A DNA stretch of 64,000 nt from Lentzea aerocolonigenes. Its GTDB lineage: Bacteria; Actinomycetota; Actinomycetes; Mycobacteriales; Pseudonocardiaceae. Each line of letters opens with the position of its first letter. Within the stretch, counting starts at the first letter, position 1. Shown in pieces: positions 7,613 through 16,181 of the stretch. The stretch is taken from the NCBI RefSeq assembly GCF_000974445.1, contig NZ_BBOJ01000005.1, forward strand, positions 410,937-474,936, in the 5' to 3' direction. The notes beneath the pieces are model-generated. The model worked only from the letters and a program-made list of their open reading frames with translations. It was not told the origin of the DNA and ran no database searches. The translations under genes were made by a program, and so were the position numbers.

Positions 7613-8832
7613 CCGCCGATCACCGGCGGCGCGACCATGCGATCGTCGTCGAAGAACTCGTCAGTGGGGACGAGGTAGTTCGACTTGTGCTCCTTGTCCT
7701 CCTCGCCGCCGCCCTTGCCGGCCCCGGCGCCACCAGCACCCGCACCACCGGCGCCGGCCGCACCCGCACGCCCTGCTGAGCCCGCGCCACCAGGTCCACT
7801 GCCCATGACACCCGCGCTGCCGCCCGGATTGGACGGCCCGAAGCTGCCCGCGTTGCGCCCGACACCGGCCATGCCGCCAGGCCCCGTGCCGCGTGCGCCC
7901 GCGCCACCGGGACCGCCTCCGCGCATGCCTTGCCCGCCACCAGGAACCCGGCCCTGACCGCCACCGGGCGGCCTGCCCTGCCCTGCACCGCCGGGCGGGA
8001 TCCGGCCGGGCGGAAACGCGCCAGGGCCACCTGGGAGGCCGGGACGGTTCTGGTTGCCGCCGGGCCTGTTCGGGTCGAGGTTGCCCGGCAGGTTCGGGTC
8101 CTTCGCCTGCGGCGCGACCCACGACGGGTTCGTGGTGCCGTTGCCGGTGTTGGGCGGCGGGATGCCCGGCATGCCGGTGTTGGCCGGGGGCCGGTACTGG
8201 CCGACGTTGTTGAGGCTGCTCGTGCTGGTGGTGCTGCTGGTCTGCGTCGTGCCCTGGTCGTGCGTGACCTGCGGGGTGGCGTCCATGACAGGCATGGACT
8301 GCGCGGCGGCCATCATCGTGGTGTCACGCTCCTGCATGACCTGCACCGCGTACTGTTTGGCCTCTTGCTTTTCGTTGTAGGTGTTGTAGGCCTCGACGGC
8401 GCCGCCGACCATGGCGCCCGGCACGATCACGGCGGCGGGGCCCCATTTACCCGCGATCTTCCACGGTTCGAACTTGACCGGCTCCGGCATGGTCCGGTTC
8501 GCCTGCACCGCCGCATCGCGCTGTGTGGCGATGGCCTGGGCCGTGGCGTGGAACGCGTGCCCGGTGTCGTCCGAGAACTTGCCGACCTTGCTCAGCGCCT
8601 GCCGAACCCCCTCGGCAGCCGCCCCGCTCCACCCGCCCTGCGAGTCGTTGACGATCTTGTTGAAGTCGGCGGCGAGCTCACGGAACTTGGTGCCGAACTT
8701 CACCCACGCGTCGATGACCTCGGTCGCCGCATTCGGGTCGTAGTTCTCGACGGTCAGGTTCTTCATGCGCTCGTGTTCTTGCGCCGGGTAGTTCTCCGTC
8801 GACGGCTGGACGTTGGGCCTGACGGGTGCCAT
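7609..8832 (-). CDS. PPE-like ESX substrate with Gly/Pro-rich tail
   Basis: 407 residues. Residues about 20-125 form the helical PPE/WXG-like domain, with a QGGWSGAAAEGVRQAL turn. A Gln/Thr linker follows, then about 170 residues that are extremely rich in Gly, Pro, Ala and Asn, comparable to PE_PGRS tails. The last 25 residues return to an ordered acidic end (VPTDEFFDDDRM), a cap I associate with Pseudonocardiaceae PPE-like proteins. It overlaps the EspG gene by four bases, consistent with a substrate-chaperone pair. The repetitive coding DNA is prone to slippage and assembly error. Confidence 0.75.
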   Translation of the reverse strand: MAPVRPNVQPSTENYPAQEHERMKNLTVENYDPNAATEVIDAWVKFGTKFRELAADFNKIVNDSQGGWSGAAAEGVRQALSKVGKFSDDTGHAFHATAQAIATQRDAAVQANRTMPEPVKFEPWKIAGKWGPAAVIVPGAMVGGAVEAYNTYNEKQEAKQYAVQVMQERDTTMMAAAQSMPVMDATPQVTHDQGTTQTSSTTSTSSLNNVGQYRPPANTGMPGIPPPNTGNGTTNPSWVAPQAKDPNLPGNLDPNRPGGNQNRPGLPGGPGAFPPGRIPPGGAGQGRPPGGGQGRVPGGGQGMRGGGPGGAGARGTGPGGMAGVGRNAGSFGPSNPGGSAGVMGSGPGGAGSAGRAGAAGAGGAGAGGAGAGKGGGEEDKEHKSNYLVPTDEFFDDDRMVAPPVIGG

Positions 8833-8855
8833 GAGAATTCCCCCCTCGGGCGTTG

Positions 8856-9380
8856 TTACGGCAGCTTCGCGGCGACCAGCGTGGCCGCTTTGGTGGCGCG
8901 TTCACACGACGCGGCAGTGTCTTCGCGCCCACCGCTCAGGTTGGAGAGGATCGCCACCGACGAGCCCTCAGTCACCGAGAGGACGATGGTGCAGGTGTCG
9001 GCGCTGCCGTCCTGGCCTTCGACCTTGGTCGCGGTGAACTTGCCGACCTTGATCTCGTACTTCTTGTTGCCTTCGAGATTCAGGTCCTTGACTCCCCTGG
9101 TTGGGCGTACGGCGACCACGACGCCGCCATTGCCACTGACCTTCCAGTTGCAGGCATCTGCGGAACCGAGCTTTTCTGGTTCGCCAGAAGAGGTAACGCC
9201 GAGTTCCTTCGTTTCAGCCTCGGTCATCAACTCGCAAGGCTTCGTCGAATCGAGGCCGGACGCGGTTCCAGACGTCGGCGTCGTGCTGGTGGGGTCCGGC
9301 TTGGCTTCGCCCGTAGTACCTGAGCAACCGGCAGAGAGCGCTGCGAGACCGAATGCAGCGGCGATCAGGGTGAGTTTCAT
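8856..9380 (-). CDS. DUF3558 lipoprotein
   Basis: 174 residues with a lipoprotein signal peptide and lipobox LSAGC (Cys19), a Thr/Pro-rich spacer, then a DUF3558 domain with the paired cysteines in KPCELMTEAE and SADACNWKV, and a third/fourth pair near DTCTIV and ASCERA. DUF3558 proteins are surface lipoproteins of unknown function, frequent next to ESX-type genes in this order. Its start overlaps the upstream gene stop by four bases. Confidence 0.8.
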   Translation of the reverse strand: MKLTLIAAAFGLAALSAGCSGTTGEAKPDPTSTTPTSGTASGLDSTKPCELMTEAETKELGVTSSGEPEKLGSADACNWKVSGNGGVVVAVRPTRGVKDLNLEGNKKYEIKVGKFTATKVEGQDGSADTCTIVLSVTEGSSVAILSNLSGGREDTAASCERATKAATLVAAKLP

Positions 9381-9862
9381 GACTTCCCGTTGAGGTTCTT
9401 GAGTGAGTCGGAGCTGGTCTGGTCCACGTTGCGGTAGGAGTCGCGGCTCTTCTCGATCTGCGTCCGCAGGGATTCGATCTCGCGCTCGACGTCTTTGAGG
9501 TGCTGCGTCGCGGACTGGCCGAAGTCCTTGTTGATCTGGCTGATCGCAACCGCGTACCCGCCACCGAGTTTGGTGTCGTGGCTCAACACGCCTGACTTTC
9601 TGCGCACATCGCTGACGATGTCCTGCAGTTCGAGCAGCTTCTTCAGCATGCTGTCTACCACCGCTGGGTCGACGGCGAACGTCCCAGACCCGGCAGCCGC
9701 GGCTACCGCCTTGCTAGCTGCTGCGATGTCCGCGGCGCCAGTGCCCAGCACGGCTTGCGCGCGGTTGTTCGGCACCATGCTTCGTCCGGCCTTGGCGAAC
9801 GATGTTCCTTCCTCAGACACAGAAGCTCGACCCTCCCCGATTGCGCTCTGTGGTCGGCTCAT
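9377..9862 (-). CDS. First gene of ESX operon; helical protein with YxxxD motif
   Basis: 161 residues, helical throughout after a polar N-terminus. The C-terminus has DSYRNVDQT, in which YRNVD fits the type VII YxxxD export signal. It resembles a WXG100-type protein without a clear WXG turn. It is the promoter-proximal gene of the eight-gene minus-strand unit. The start is preceded by TAAGG two bases away, a weak site. Confidence 0.6.
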   Translation of the reverse strand: MSRPQSAIGEGRASVSEEGTSFAKAGRSMVPNNRAQAVLGTGAADIAAASKAVAAAAGSGTFAVDPAVVDSMLKKLLELQDIVSDVRRKSGVLSHDTKLGGGYAVAISQINKDFGQSATQHLKDVEREIESLRTQIEKSRDSYRNVDQTSSDSLKNLNGKS

Positions 9863-9920
9863 GACCTTACAGTTGTGCGCCCGTTTGGGGGATAAGTTGA
9901 ACTACTTAGCCCTGTTTGGG

Positions 9921-10271
9921 TTAAAACTTTGCCCTGGTCAGGAAGGCTTTGAACGCGCTAAGTGAGAAGGAAAGCGCAGGTCCAGAGGGGCGCTTGGAGT
10001 CTCGGACCACTGCGTGGATGGTGGTCAACGCCACCTCTACGCAGTTCGGCTCGCTGCCGCTGTAGCTGCTCTTACGCCAGTTCACCCAGTTCCATCGACG
10101 CGCCAGTTCGGTGATCACCAGTACTGATTCTCCCGCAGGCAGCGCACGTCGGACCAGAAGCTGAATGGCTCTCTCGTAAGCCTCGATCTCCTCGGGCTCG
10201 TCGAGGATCGCTTCGAGGGCGGTCGCAAGAGGGCTGTGTGGTGGTGCTGCCTTGCTGGTGTGCAGGGTCAC
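9921..10271 (-). CDS. DUF397 protein with N-terminal helical extension
   Basis: 116 residues from the GTG at 10271. The C-terminal 55 residues are a DUF397 domain (NWRKSSYSGSEPNCVEVA, then VVRDSKRPSG). Residues 1-60 are a helical segment (LATALEAILDEPEEIEAYER). DUF397 proteins act with XRE-type regulators in actinomycete development, but no such regulator is adjacent here. The GTG overlaps the TGA of the small upstream frame (GTGA). Either the two are coupled genes, or one base has been lost and they were once a single protein; see findings. Confidence 0.65.
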   Translation of the reverse strand: MTLHTSKAAPPHSPLATALEAILDEPEEIEAYERAIQLLVRRALPAGESVLVITELARRWNWVNWRKSSYSGSEPNCVEVALTTIHAVVRDSKRPSGPALSFSLSAFKAFLTRAKF

Positions 10272-10396
10272 CACGACCGGCAGGTCGGGCTTCCGCAGCG
10301 GGCGAACTCGCCCACCTCCTCCAGACCGGTGCCCGGCCAGGCAGCGCGGAGCGCGATGATCTCCTCGCCGAGTTTCACAAGATCGGGTTCTGGCAT
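10268..10396 (-). CDS. 42-residue peptide upstream of DUF397 gene
   Basis: A short frame starting MPEPDLVKLGEEII, with a perfect ribosome site (GGAGG, 7 nt). It ends in a GTGA overlap with the DUF397 gene. The strong ribosome site shows that translation starts here. The first 33 residues look like real protein (helical, VGEFAR), but the last few (CGSPTCRSW) look like out-of-frame sequence. This suggests a frameshifted N-terminal part of the DUF397 gene. Confidence 0.45.
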   Translation of the reverse strand: MPEPDLVKLGEEIIALRAAWPGTGLEEVGEFARCGSPTCRSW

Positions 10397-10415
10397 GGAA
10401 GGCCTCCAAGAAGGT

Positions 10416-10562
10416 TCAGCCCACGCGCCGGAAATGGCCAGCACTGACGTGCACGACCAGCCGTTCCAGGAGGTCCATCGGCACGGTGTCGGTCGACCAC
10501 GCGTTGAGGCACAACCGACAGATGGCGTCCACCTGGTCCTCAAGTAAGCCTGCATCGAACAC
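10416..10562 (-). CDS. 48-residue small protein (tentative)
   Basis: GTG-started frame encoding MFDAGLLEDQVDAICRL and then DLLERLVVHVSAGHF. Its amphipathic helical pattern and codon use look genuine. It lies between the terminator hairpin of the upstream gene and the ribosome site of the 42-residue frame. No family is recognised and the ribosome site is weak, so this is a candidate only. Confidence 0.35.
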   Translation of the reverse strand: MFDAGLLEDQVDAICRLCLNAWSTDTVPMDLLERLVVHVSAGHFRRVG

Positions 10563-10572
10563 GGAGCAGGAA

Positions 10573-10595
10573 GGCTTTGCCTCACGGGCAAAGCC
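10573..10595 (-). terminator. Hairpin after the 402-residue exoprotein gene
   Basis: A perfect 9-base inverted repeat (GGCTTTGCC and GGCAAAGCC) with a 5-base loop, starting 8 bases after the stop at 10603. It probably ends transcription of the minus-strand gene upstream. Confidence 0.55.
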
Positions 10596-10602
10596 GTTCA
10601 GG

Positions 10603-11811
10603 TCAGTGGTTCACGCCGAACTCCACCATCGCCAGCGCCGCCGGCACGACCCGGTCGCCGACCTCCTCCGCGGTCCCGCCGAGGCCAGGGGTGCTGACGC
10701 GGATGTTGACCTGGTCGAGCTGGAACCAGAGCGCCCAGTCGTCGCCGGTCTTCACCAGGCAGCTGCGGCCGGGGCCGACCGACGGGGTCGCGTCGACGAC
10801 TTCCGGATGAGCGGATCTGTCGCACAGCCTGGCGTTCTCGGTTCGGGCGGCCTGTTCGTTGTCCGCGACCACGTACTCGACGCGCAGCGAGCGGTGCTCC
10901 GCCTTGTTGAGGCTTCCGTTTCGCACGATGTTGCTGCGCGTGCAAAACATCAGGACTTCCCCAGGACGCCTCGTGGGGTGGTAGGTGCCGCTGACGATCG
11001 ACGGCGGGCCGGTGTGGGACGGGAAGGCTCTGTCGAACGCCGCGAAGTTCGCCACCTCGCACGGGTTGCGCAGTCTGCTGAGCGGGTCGTCGTAGTAGTG
11101 CTGCTCGTGGGCGACCGGGCCGGTGGTGATCGCGGTCTTCACGAAGGGTTCGAGTTGTGCCGCTACGGCCCTCGCGTCCATTCCGTTGGCCGGCCAGGGT
11201 TTGCTCGTGCCCACGGAGATTTCGACCAGCAGGTCCCGCTTCCAGACGTTCAGCCTCTGCGCGTTCGACAGGGCGTCGTGCCACTGCGCGACCGAGAGAT
11301 CGTTCTCCGTCCGCGACGTCGCACCGGCGCGGTGTCCCGCCTGCTGCAGGGACTCCAGGTCGGCTGGGGCGGTGGACGGCGTCTGGTGGACGGTCACCGT
11401 GAGCCTGTTGCCGTTGGCCAGCGGGTAGGAACAGTGGGCCGCGTCCTCGGGGCCTTGGGGGAGGGCGTGCTCCGGCAGCACGCCGCCGTCCACGCGTTGT
11501 TGGATGACGGGCTCGTTCTCGGCGAGCGGAACGCCCAGGCCGTTCAGGTGCTGAAGCGAGATCACCGAGCAGGCGTCGTGCAGCACGGTGTCGCCGTACG
11601 ACGGTGCCGAGTAGCTGGCTATCTGGTTCAGGATTCCTACTCCGGGCGACGGCATCTCAGGGCGCACGTTTCCGGCCAGGTGGACGTACCCGAGGGCTGC
11701 CGTGACGAGTCCCGCCGCCAGCAGGCCGCCGACGAGCCCGACGAACTGGCCCCGGCGTGACGGAGGTGGGGCCGTTCGAGGTCTGGGTGCCCACAGGTGC
11801 TGTTCGTCCAC
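10603..11811 (-). CDS. Anchored exoprotein, unknown function
   Basis: 402 residues from the GTG at 11811, which follows a GGGGGG ribosome site. A longer start near 11934 would run into the divergent sua5 gene and is rejected. A basic N-terminus precedes one transmembrane helix (about 23-45, FVGLVGGLLAAGLVTAALGY). The rest is an extracytoplasmic domain with several cysteines in DUF3558-like positions (DACSVIS, AHCSYPL, NPCEVANF, MFCTRSN, RSCLVKT), suggesting two related halves. I cannot name the family with confidence. Confidence 0.7.
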   Translation of the reverse strand: MDEQHLWAPRPRTAPPPSRRGQFVGLVGGLLAAGLVTAALGYVHLAGNVRPEMPSPGVGILNQIASYSAPSYGDTVLHDACSVISLQHLNGLGVPLAENEPVIQQRVDGGVLPEHALPQGPEDAAHCSYPLANGNRLTVTVHQTPSTAPADLESLQQAGHRAGATSRTENDLSVAQWHDALSNAQRLNVWKRDLLVEISVGTSKPWPANGMDARAVAAQLEPFVKTAITTGPVAHEQHYYDDPLSRLRNPCEVANFAAFDRAFPSHTGPPSIVSGTYHPTRRPGEVLMFCTRSNIVRNGSLNKAEHRSLRVEYVVADNEQAARTENARLCDRSAHPEVVDATPSVGPGRSCLVKTGDDWALWFQLDQVNIRVSTPGLGGTAEEVGDRVVPAALAMVEFGVNH

Positions 11812-11913
11812 GATCCCCCCAGATGCGCGCGAGTTGCCGAAAGGTAGCTCCTCCCGGCGCCGTTGCCCAGAGTCGTCGGACGGGCCTTGCGTCACCCGAT
11901 CGGGACGGCTGGC

Positions 11914-11919
11914 TAGGCT
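11914..11919 (+). promoter_or_regulatory. -10 box of leaderless sua5
   Basis: TAGGCT lies 7 bases before the GTG of sua5 with no ribosome site between them, the spacing expected if transcription starts at the start codon. No convincing -35 box is visible at 17-19 bases. Confidence 0.4.
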
Positions 11920-11926
11920 TACCGAG

Positions 11927-12577
11927 GTGAGCACGGTCTACGACTGCAGCGAACCCAGCAATCGCGCGGCGGGACTTGCCGCCGCCGCCGGCGCGGTGCG
12001 GAGCGGGCGACTCGTCGTCCTGCCCACCGACACCGTCTACGGGATCGGCTGCGACGCGTTCGACGCCGAAGCCGTCCGGAGCCTTCTCGAGGCCAAGGGG
12101 CGCGGGCCCGACATGCCCGTGCCGGTGCTCGTCGGCTCCTGGACCACGATCGACGGCCTGGTCCTCAGCGTGCCCCGGCAGGCGCGGGCGCTCATCGAGG
12201 CGTTCTGGCCCGGCGGGCTGAGCATCGTCCTGCCGCACGCGCCCAGCCTGGCGTGGGATCTCGGGCAGACGCGCGGCACGGTCATGTTGCGCATGCCGTT
12301 GCACCCGGTCGCCCTCGAGCTGCTGCGCGACGTCGGTCCGATGGCCGTGTCCAGCGCGAACAAGACCGGGCACGCGCCGGCGGCCAGCGCGCAGGAGGCC
12401 CGCGACCAGCTCGGCGACTCCGTGCCCGTGTACCTCGACGGCGGGTTGAGCGGCGAGAACGTCGCCTCGACCATCGTCGATCTCACCGGGCCGGACGCGC
12501 TGATCCTGCGCGAGGGCGCGGTCAGCAGGGAAGAGGTCAACGAGGTGCTCGGCATCGAGGTCGAAGTGGCGCGGTAG
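11927..12577 (+). CDS. sua5: L-threonylcarbamoyladenylate synthase (Sua5/YrdC)
   Basis: 216 residues. It makes threonylcarbamoyl-AMP from threonine, bicarbonate and ATP for the t6A37 modification of ANN-decoding tRNAs. The YrdC fold is clear: LVVLPTDTVYGIGCDAF near residue 30, FWPGGLSIVLP, RMPLHPVA and VSSANKTGHA (substrate and nucleotide pocket). The short actinobacterial form lacks the C-terminal Sua5 domain. In M. tuberculosis the orthologue (Rv1301) also sits just before rfe and the ATP synthase operon. The start is a GTG placed 7 bases after a -10 box, so it is probably leaderless. Confidence 0.92.
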   Translation: MSTVYDCSEPSNRAAGLAAAAGAVRSGRLVVLPTDTVYGIGCDAFDAEAVRSLLEAKGRGPDMPVPVLVGSWTTIDGLVLSVPRQARALIEAFWPGGLSIVLPHAPSLAWDLGQTRGTVMLRMPLHPVALELLRDVGPMAVSSANKTGHAPAASAQEARDQLGDSVPVYLDGGLSGENVASTIVDLTGPDALILREGAVSREEVNEVLGIEVEVAR

Positions 12578-12660
12578 GGCGCTGCTGCCAGAATTGATCA
12601 TGTCGCCGCGGGTACCGTGGCGAGCACCCCGCCGATTTCCCCCGATTGATTGGTAGGCCC

Positions 12661-13800
12661 GTGGGGCCCGCATCCTCGTTCGTCCTTCCCGTGCGCGAGT
12701 ACCTCCTCGTCGCGTTGATCGCTGCCGTGGTGACGTTCCTGCTCGTGGGTCTCGTGCGCGCGCTGGCGTTCCGTCTCGGCGCGGTGGCCTACCCGCGGCA
12801 ACGTGACGTGCACGTGCAGCCGATGCCGCGCATGGGTGGTGTCGCCATCTACGGCGGCGTGCTGTGCGGCATGTTCGTGGCGCACCAACTGCCGGTGCTG
12901 CGGGCGGCGTTCGACTTCTCCAACGACCCGTGGGGCGTCATCGTCGCGGGCGGCGTCATCGTGCTCGTGGGTGCGATCGACGACAGGTTCGAGCTCGACT
13001 CGCTCACCAAGCTCGCCGGGCAGGTCACCGCGGCGGGCATCCTGGTGCTGTTCGGTCTCCAGTGGATGATCGCGTGGGTGCCGTGGGACGGCGGCGCCAC
13101 CATCTCCCTCGACCAGAACCAGGGCGCGCTGCTGACCGTCCTGCTCGCGGTCACCATGATCAACGCGATGAACTTCGTCGACGGCCTCGACGGGCTGGCC
13201 GCCGGCATCGGCCTCATCGCCGCCGCGGCCACCTGCGCGTTCTCGATCGGGCTGCTCGTCGAACGCCAGGGCGCGGTGGAGGCCTACCCGCCCGCCCTGA
13301 TCGCCGCGGCGCTGGCCGGCGCGTGCCTGGGCTTCCTGCCGCACAACTTCAACCCCGCGCGCATCTTCATGGGCGACTCGGGCTCGATGCTCATCGGCCT
13401 CATGCTCGCGGCCGCCACCACCAGCGCGTCCGGCAAGATCAACCAGGCCACCGGCAGCGCCGCCGACCTGCTCGGTCTGCTCTCGCCGCTGATCGTCGTC
13501 GCCGCGGTGCTGTTCGTGCCGCTGCTCGACCTGCTGATGGCGATCATCCGCCGCACCCGGCGGGGGGAAAGTCCCTTCTCGCCGGACAAGATGCACCTGC
13601 ACCACCGGCTGCTGGAGATCGGGCACTCGCAGCGTCGAGCGGTGCTGCTCATCTACTTGTGGGCGGGCGTGCTGGCGTTCGGCGCGGTGGCGCTGACGTT
13701 GTTCGACCCGATCATCGTGGCCACCTGCTTCGTCATCGGGCTGATCGTGACGTTCGTGGTGTCGGTGATCCCGAGGCTCAGGGACGCGCGCAAGCCGTAA
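12661..13800 (+). CDS. wecA: Undecaprenyl-phosphate GlcNAc-1-phosphate transferase (WecA/Rfe)
   Basis: About 379 residues with ten or eleven transmembrane segments. It transfers GlcNAc-1-phosphate from UDP-GlcNAc to decaprenyl/undecaprenyl phosphate, the first lipid-linked step toward the arabinogalactan or teichoic linkage unit. Family motifs are present: PMPRMGG, GAIDDRFELDSL (the DD pair), NAMNFVDGLDGLAAG, FMGDSGSMLIG and PDKMHLHHRLLEIGHS. The closest known relative by position and sequence is M. tuberculosis Rfe (Rv1302). The start is uncertain: the GTG at 12661 is chosen, but a TTG at 12646 and a GTG at 12691 are both in frame and none has a strong ribosome site. Confidence 0.9.
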   Translation: MGPASSFVLPVREYLLVALIAAVVTFLLVGLVRALAFRLGAVAYPRQRDVHVQPMPRMGGVAIYGGVLCGMFVAHQLPVLRAAFDFSNDPWGVIVAGGVIVLVGAIDDRFELDSLTKLAGQVTAAGILVLFGLQWMIAWVPWDGGATISLDQNQGALLTVLLAVTMINAMNFVDGLDGLAAGIGLIAAAATCAFSIGLLVERQGAVEAYPPALIAAALAGACLGFLPHNFNPARIFMGDSGSMLIGLMLAAATTSASGKINQATGSAADLLGLLSPLIVVAAVLFVPLLDLLMAIIRRTRRGESPFSPDKMHLHHRLLEIGHSQRRAVLLIYLWAGVLAFGAVALTLFDPIIVATCFVIGLIVTFVVSVIPRLRDARKP

Positions 13801-13851
13801 ACGGCGTTCATCTTGTTTGGGCCCGCTTAACCGGCGTTAACCAGGGGCTGC

Positions 13852-13882
13852 TTGCAGGTGGCCGAATGCGAGTTCCTACACT
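13852..13882 (+). promoter_or_regulatory. Promoter of the ATP synthase operon (atpI)
   Basis: TTGCAG at 13852-13857 and TACACT at 13877-13882, spaced 19 bases. The ATG of atpI follows 7 bases after the -10 box, indicating a leaderless transcript. A small dyad, TTAACCGGCGTTAA at 13827-13840, lies just upstream and could be an operator. Confidence 0.5.
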
Positions 13883-13889
13883 TCAGTGC

Positions 13890-14345
13890 ATGAGCGGCAG
13901 CAACGATGCAGCCAAGGCCGTCACGCACGAGCTGGTCGTCCAGCGGCTCGCCGGGGAAATGTTCCGCGCGGCCGCCTGGGCCGCACTCGGCACGTTTGTC
14001 CTCGGCGTCGTCGTGTCAACGGTGATCTGGGGGACCGCTGGTCTCATCGGATCATTGATCGGTGGTGCGATTGCCATCGCTTCGAGCCTCGTGACGCTGT
14101 TGTTGATGCGCAAGACCGCGGCGCTCGATCCGATGTTCGTGATGGTCGCCGCACTCGGTGGATTCACGGGAAAGCTGATGGTCCTGCTGCTGGCGGTGAT
14201 CTTGCTGCGCAACCAGCAGTGGCTTGAACCCAAGGCACTCGGAATCACCCTGGTCGCGACGGTGCTCGTGACGTCGTGGCTGGAGGCCAGAGCCTCCAAG
14301 CGCAGCCGTAGTCAGATGGTGGTCCCCGCCTCTCAAGGCACCTGA
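13890..14345 (+). CDS. atpI: ATP synthase protein I-like membrane protein
   Basis: 151 residues with four transmembrane helices (about 25-45, 47-68, 85-107, 113-130), N- and C-termini polar. Position directly before atpB, size and topology match the AtpI-like protein of mycobacteria (Rv1303). AtpI proteins help assemble the c-ring. Sequence is poorly conserved, so the call rests mainly on topology and location. The start ATG lies 7 bases after a TACACT box and no ribosome site is seen, so it is likely leaderless. A 150-base gap with a hairpin separates it from atpB. Confidence 0.7.
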   Translation: MSGSNDAAKAVTHELVVQRLAGEMFRAAAWAALGTFVLGVVVSTVIWGTAGLIGSLIGGAIAIASSLVTLLLMRKTAALDPMFVMVAALGGFTGKLMVLLLAVILLRNQQWLEPKALGITLVATVLVTSWLEARASKRSRSQMVVPASQGT

Positions 14346-14370
14346 GACCTGCTGATATGGTCCGCGCAGA

Positions 14371-14402
14371 CCAGGGACACCCGATAGCAGGGGTGCCTCT
14401 GG
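14371..14402 (+). other. Imperfect hairpin between atpI and atpB
   Basis: CCAGGGACACCC pairs imperfectly with GGGGTGCCTCTGG around a short loop. It may attenuate transcription or stabilise the mRNA ahead of atpB; evidence is only the symmetry. Confidence 0.3.
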
Positions 14403-14495
14403 TAGTCGCTTGCGAACCGTAAGGTACGTTAAGTCCAGATCGTGACGATTCCCCCGGCGGAGTGAACGCCGGCCGGGAGAACCGGAAGGAACACA

Positions 14496-15275
14496 GTGAC
14501 CGACGTGGTGCTGGCCTCGGGTGACAAGTTCGTCGCCCCAGGAGTTGCGGACTTCTTCCTCCCGCCGATCTTCGGCTCGGTCACGAAGCCGATGGTCCTG
14601 CTGGTGCTGTCGATCTTGATCATCGGCGCCTTCTTCATCGCGGCGACCCGCAACCTCAAGCTGGTTCCCGGCAAGTTCCAGTTCGCCGCGGAGTCCCTTT
14701 ACGACTTCAGCCGCAACGGCATCGCCAGGGAACAGATCGGCGCGAAGGACTTCAAGCCGTTCATCCCGCTGGTCCTCACGATCTTCACCTTCATCCTGGT
14801 GAACAACCTGTTCGGGCTCATCCCGATCGTCCAGTTCCCCACGATGTCGCACATCGGCTTCCCGCTCGCCGTTTCGTTGCTCGTCGTTTACCCGGTGTAC
14901 CACTTCGTCGGGTTCAAGCGGCACGGCTTCGTGGGTTACTTGAAGCACCAGACGATTCCGCCGGGCGCGCCGTGGTTCGTGCTCCCGCTGCTGATTCCGA
15001 TCGAGTTCTTCCAGAAGTTCATCCTGAACCCGCTCACGCTGGCGATCCGAGTTTTCGCGGCCATGTTCGCGGGTCACCTCCTGCTGCTGGTGTTCACCCT
15101 GGCCGGTGAGTTCCTGCTGCTCAACGGCGGGCTGACCGTCATCGTGGCGCCGGTGTCCTTCGCCTTCGCCATCGCGCTGACCTTCCTGGAGGCACTGATC
15201 ATGTGCCTGCAGGCCTACATCTTCGCGCTGCTGTCTGCCAGCTACATCGGCATGGCGCTGGCAGAAGAGCACTGA
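14496..15275 (+). CDS. atpB: F1Fo ATP synthase subunit a
   Basis: 259 residues, five to six membrane helices. It forms the two proton half-channels beside the c-ring. The essential arginine is present as Arg185 in NPLTLAIRVFAAM. Other family features are LVNNLFGLIP and the C-terminal LEALIMCLQAYIFALLS. The GTG start is preceded by GGAAGGA at good spacing. First of the core structural genes atpB-E-F-H-A-G-D. Confidence 0.97.
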   Translation: MTDVVLASGDKFVAPGVADFFLPPIFGSVTKPMVLLVLSILIIGAFFIAATRNLKLVPGKFQFAAESLYDFSRNGIAREQIGAKDFKPFIPLVLTIFTFILVNNLFGLIPIVQFPTMSHIGFPLAVSLLVVYPVYHFVGFKRHGFVGYLKHQTIPPGAPWFVLPLLIPIEFFQKFILNPLTLAIRVFAAMFAGHLLLLVFTLAGEFLLLNGGLTVIVAPVSFAFAIALTFLEALIMCLQAYIFALLSASYIGMALAEEH

Positions 15276-15288
15276 GAAACAGCACTAA

Positions 15289-15594
<306 letters not shown>

Positions 15595-15623
15595 CCTAAC
15601 CCTTCATCGCGTTAGGAGACGTC

Positions 15624-16172
15624 GTGAACCGCACCCTGATCCTGGCCGCGGAAGGTGGGCACAACCCCGTCGTTCCGCAGCTCGCTGAGGTCATTCTCGG
15701 TCTCGTCGCGTTCCTGCTCCTCTTCTTCGTCATCAAGAAGTTCGTGTCGCCGAGGTTCGAGGCGCTGTACGCGGAGCGGACGGCCAAGATCGAGGGCGGC
15801 ATCGAGAAGGCGGAGCAGGCCCAGGCCGAAGCTCAGCGCACGCTCGAGCAGTACAAGGAGCAGCTGGCCGAGGCTCGCGCCGAGGCCGCGCGCATCCGCG
15901 ACGACGCGCGGGCCGAGGGCCTGCAGATCATCGAGGAGCTGCGCGAGCAGGCGCAGGCCGAGTCCGCGCGCATCGTCGCGCAGGGCCAGCACCAGCTGGA
16001 CGCTCAGCGCGCCCAGATCGTCGCCGAGCTGCGTGCCGACCTCGGTCGCACCGCCGTCGAGCTGGCGAGCAAGGTCGTGGGCGAGTCCCTCGAGGACGAG
16101 GCCCGCCGCCGCGGCACCGTCGACCGCTTCCTCAACGAGCTGGACGCCGTCGCGGCGCCGGCGAGCAAGTAG
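15624..16172 (+). CDS. atpF: F1Fo ATP synthase subunit b
   Basis: 182 residues: one N-terminal membrane helix (about 20-42, ends [14 protein letters not shown]) followed by a long charged coiled coil rich in Ala, Glu and Arg. It forms the peripheral stalk. The GTG start has AGGAG seven bases upstream. Ten bases separate it from atpH. Unlike M. tuberculosis, where a second b copy is fused to delta, the delta gene here is the normal short form. Confidence 0.95.
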   Translation: MNRTLILAAEGGHNPVVPQLAEVILGLVAFLLLFFVIKKFVSPRFEALYAERTAKIEGGIEKAEQAQAEAQRTLEQYKEQLAEARAEAARIRDDARAEGLQIIEELREQAQAESARIVAQGQHQLDAQRAQIVAELRADLGRTAVELASKVVGESLEDEARRRGTVDRFLNELDAVAAPASK

Positions 16173-16181
16173 AGGCTGCCG

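Noticed and set aside
7650-8150. Repetitive Gly/Pro codons of the PPE-like gene as a possible CRISPR or tandem repeat array
   Set aside because: No regular repeat-spacer structure; it is coding low complexity in frame with a supported gene.
11812-11934. Extension of the 402-residue exoprotein gene to a start at 11934
   Set aside because: It would cover the sua5 start and promoter; the GTG at 11811 has a strong ribosome site.
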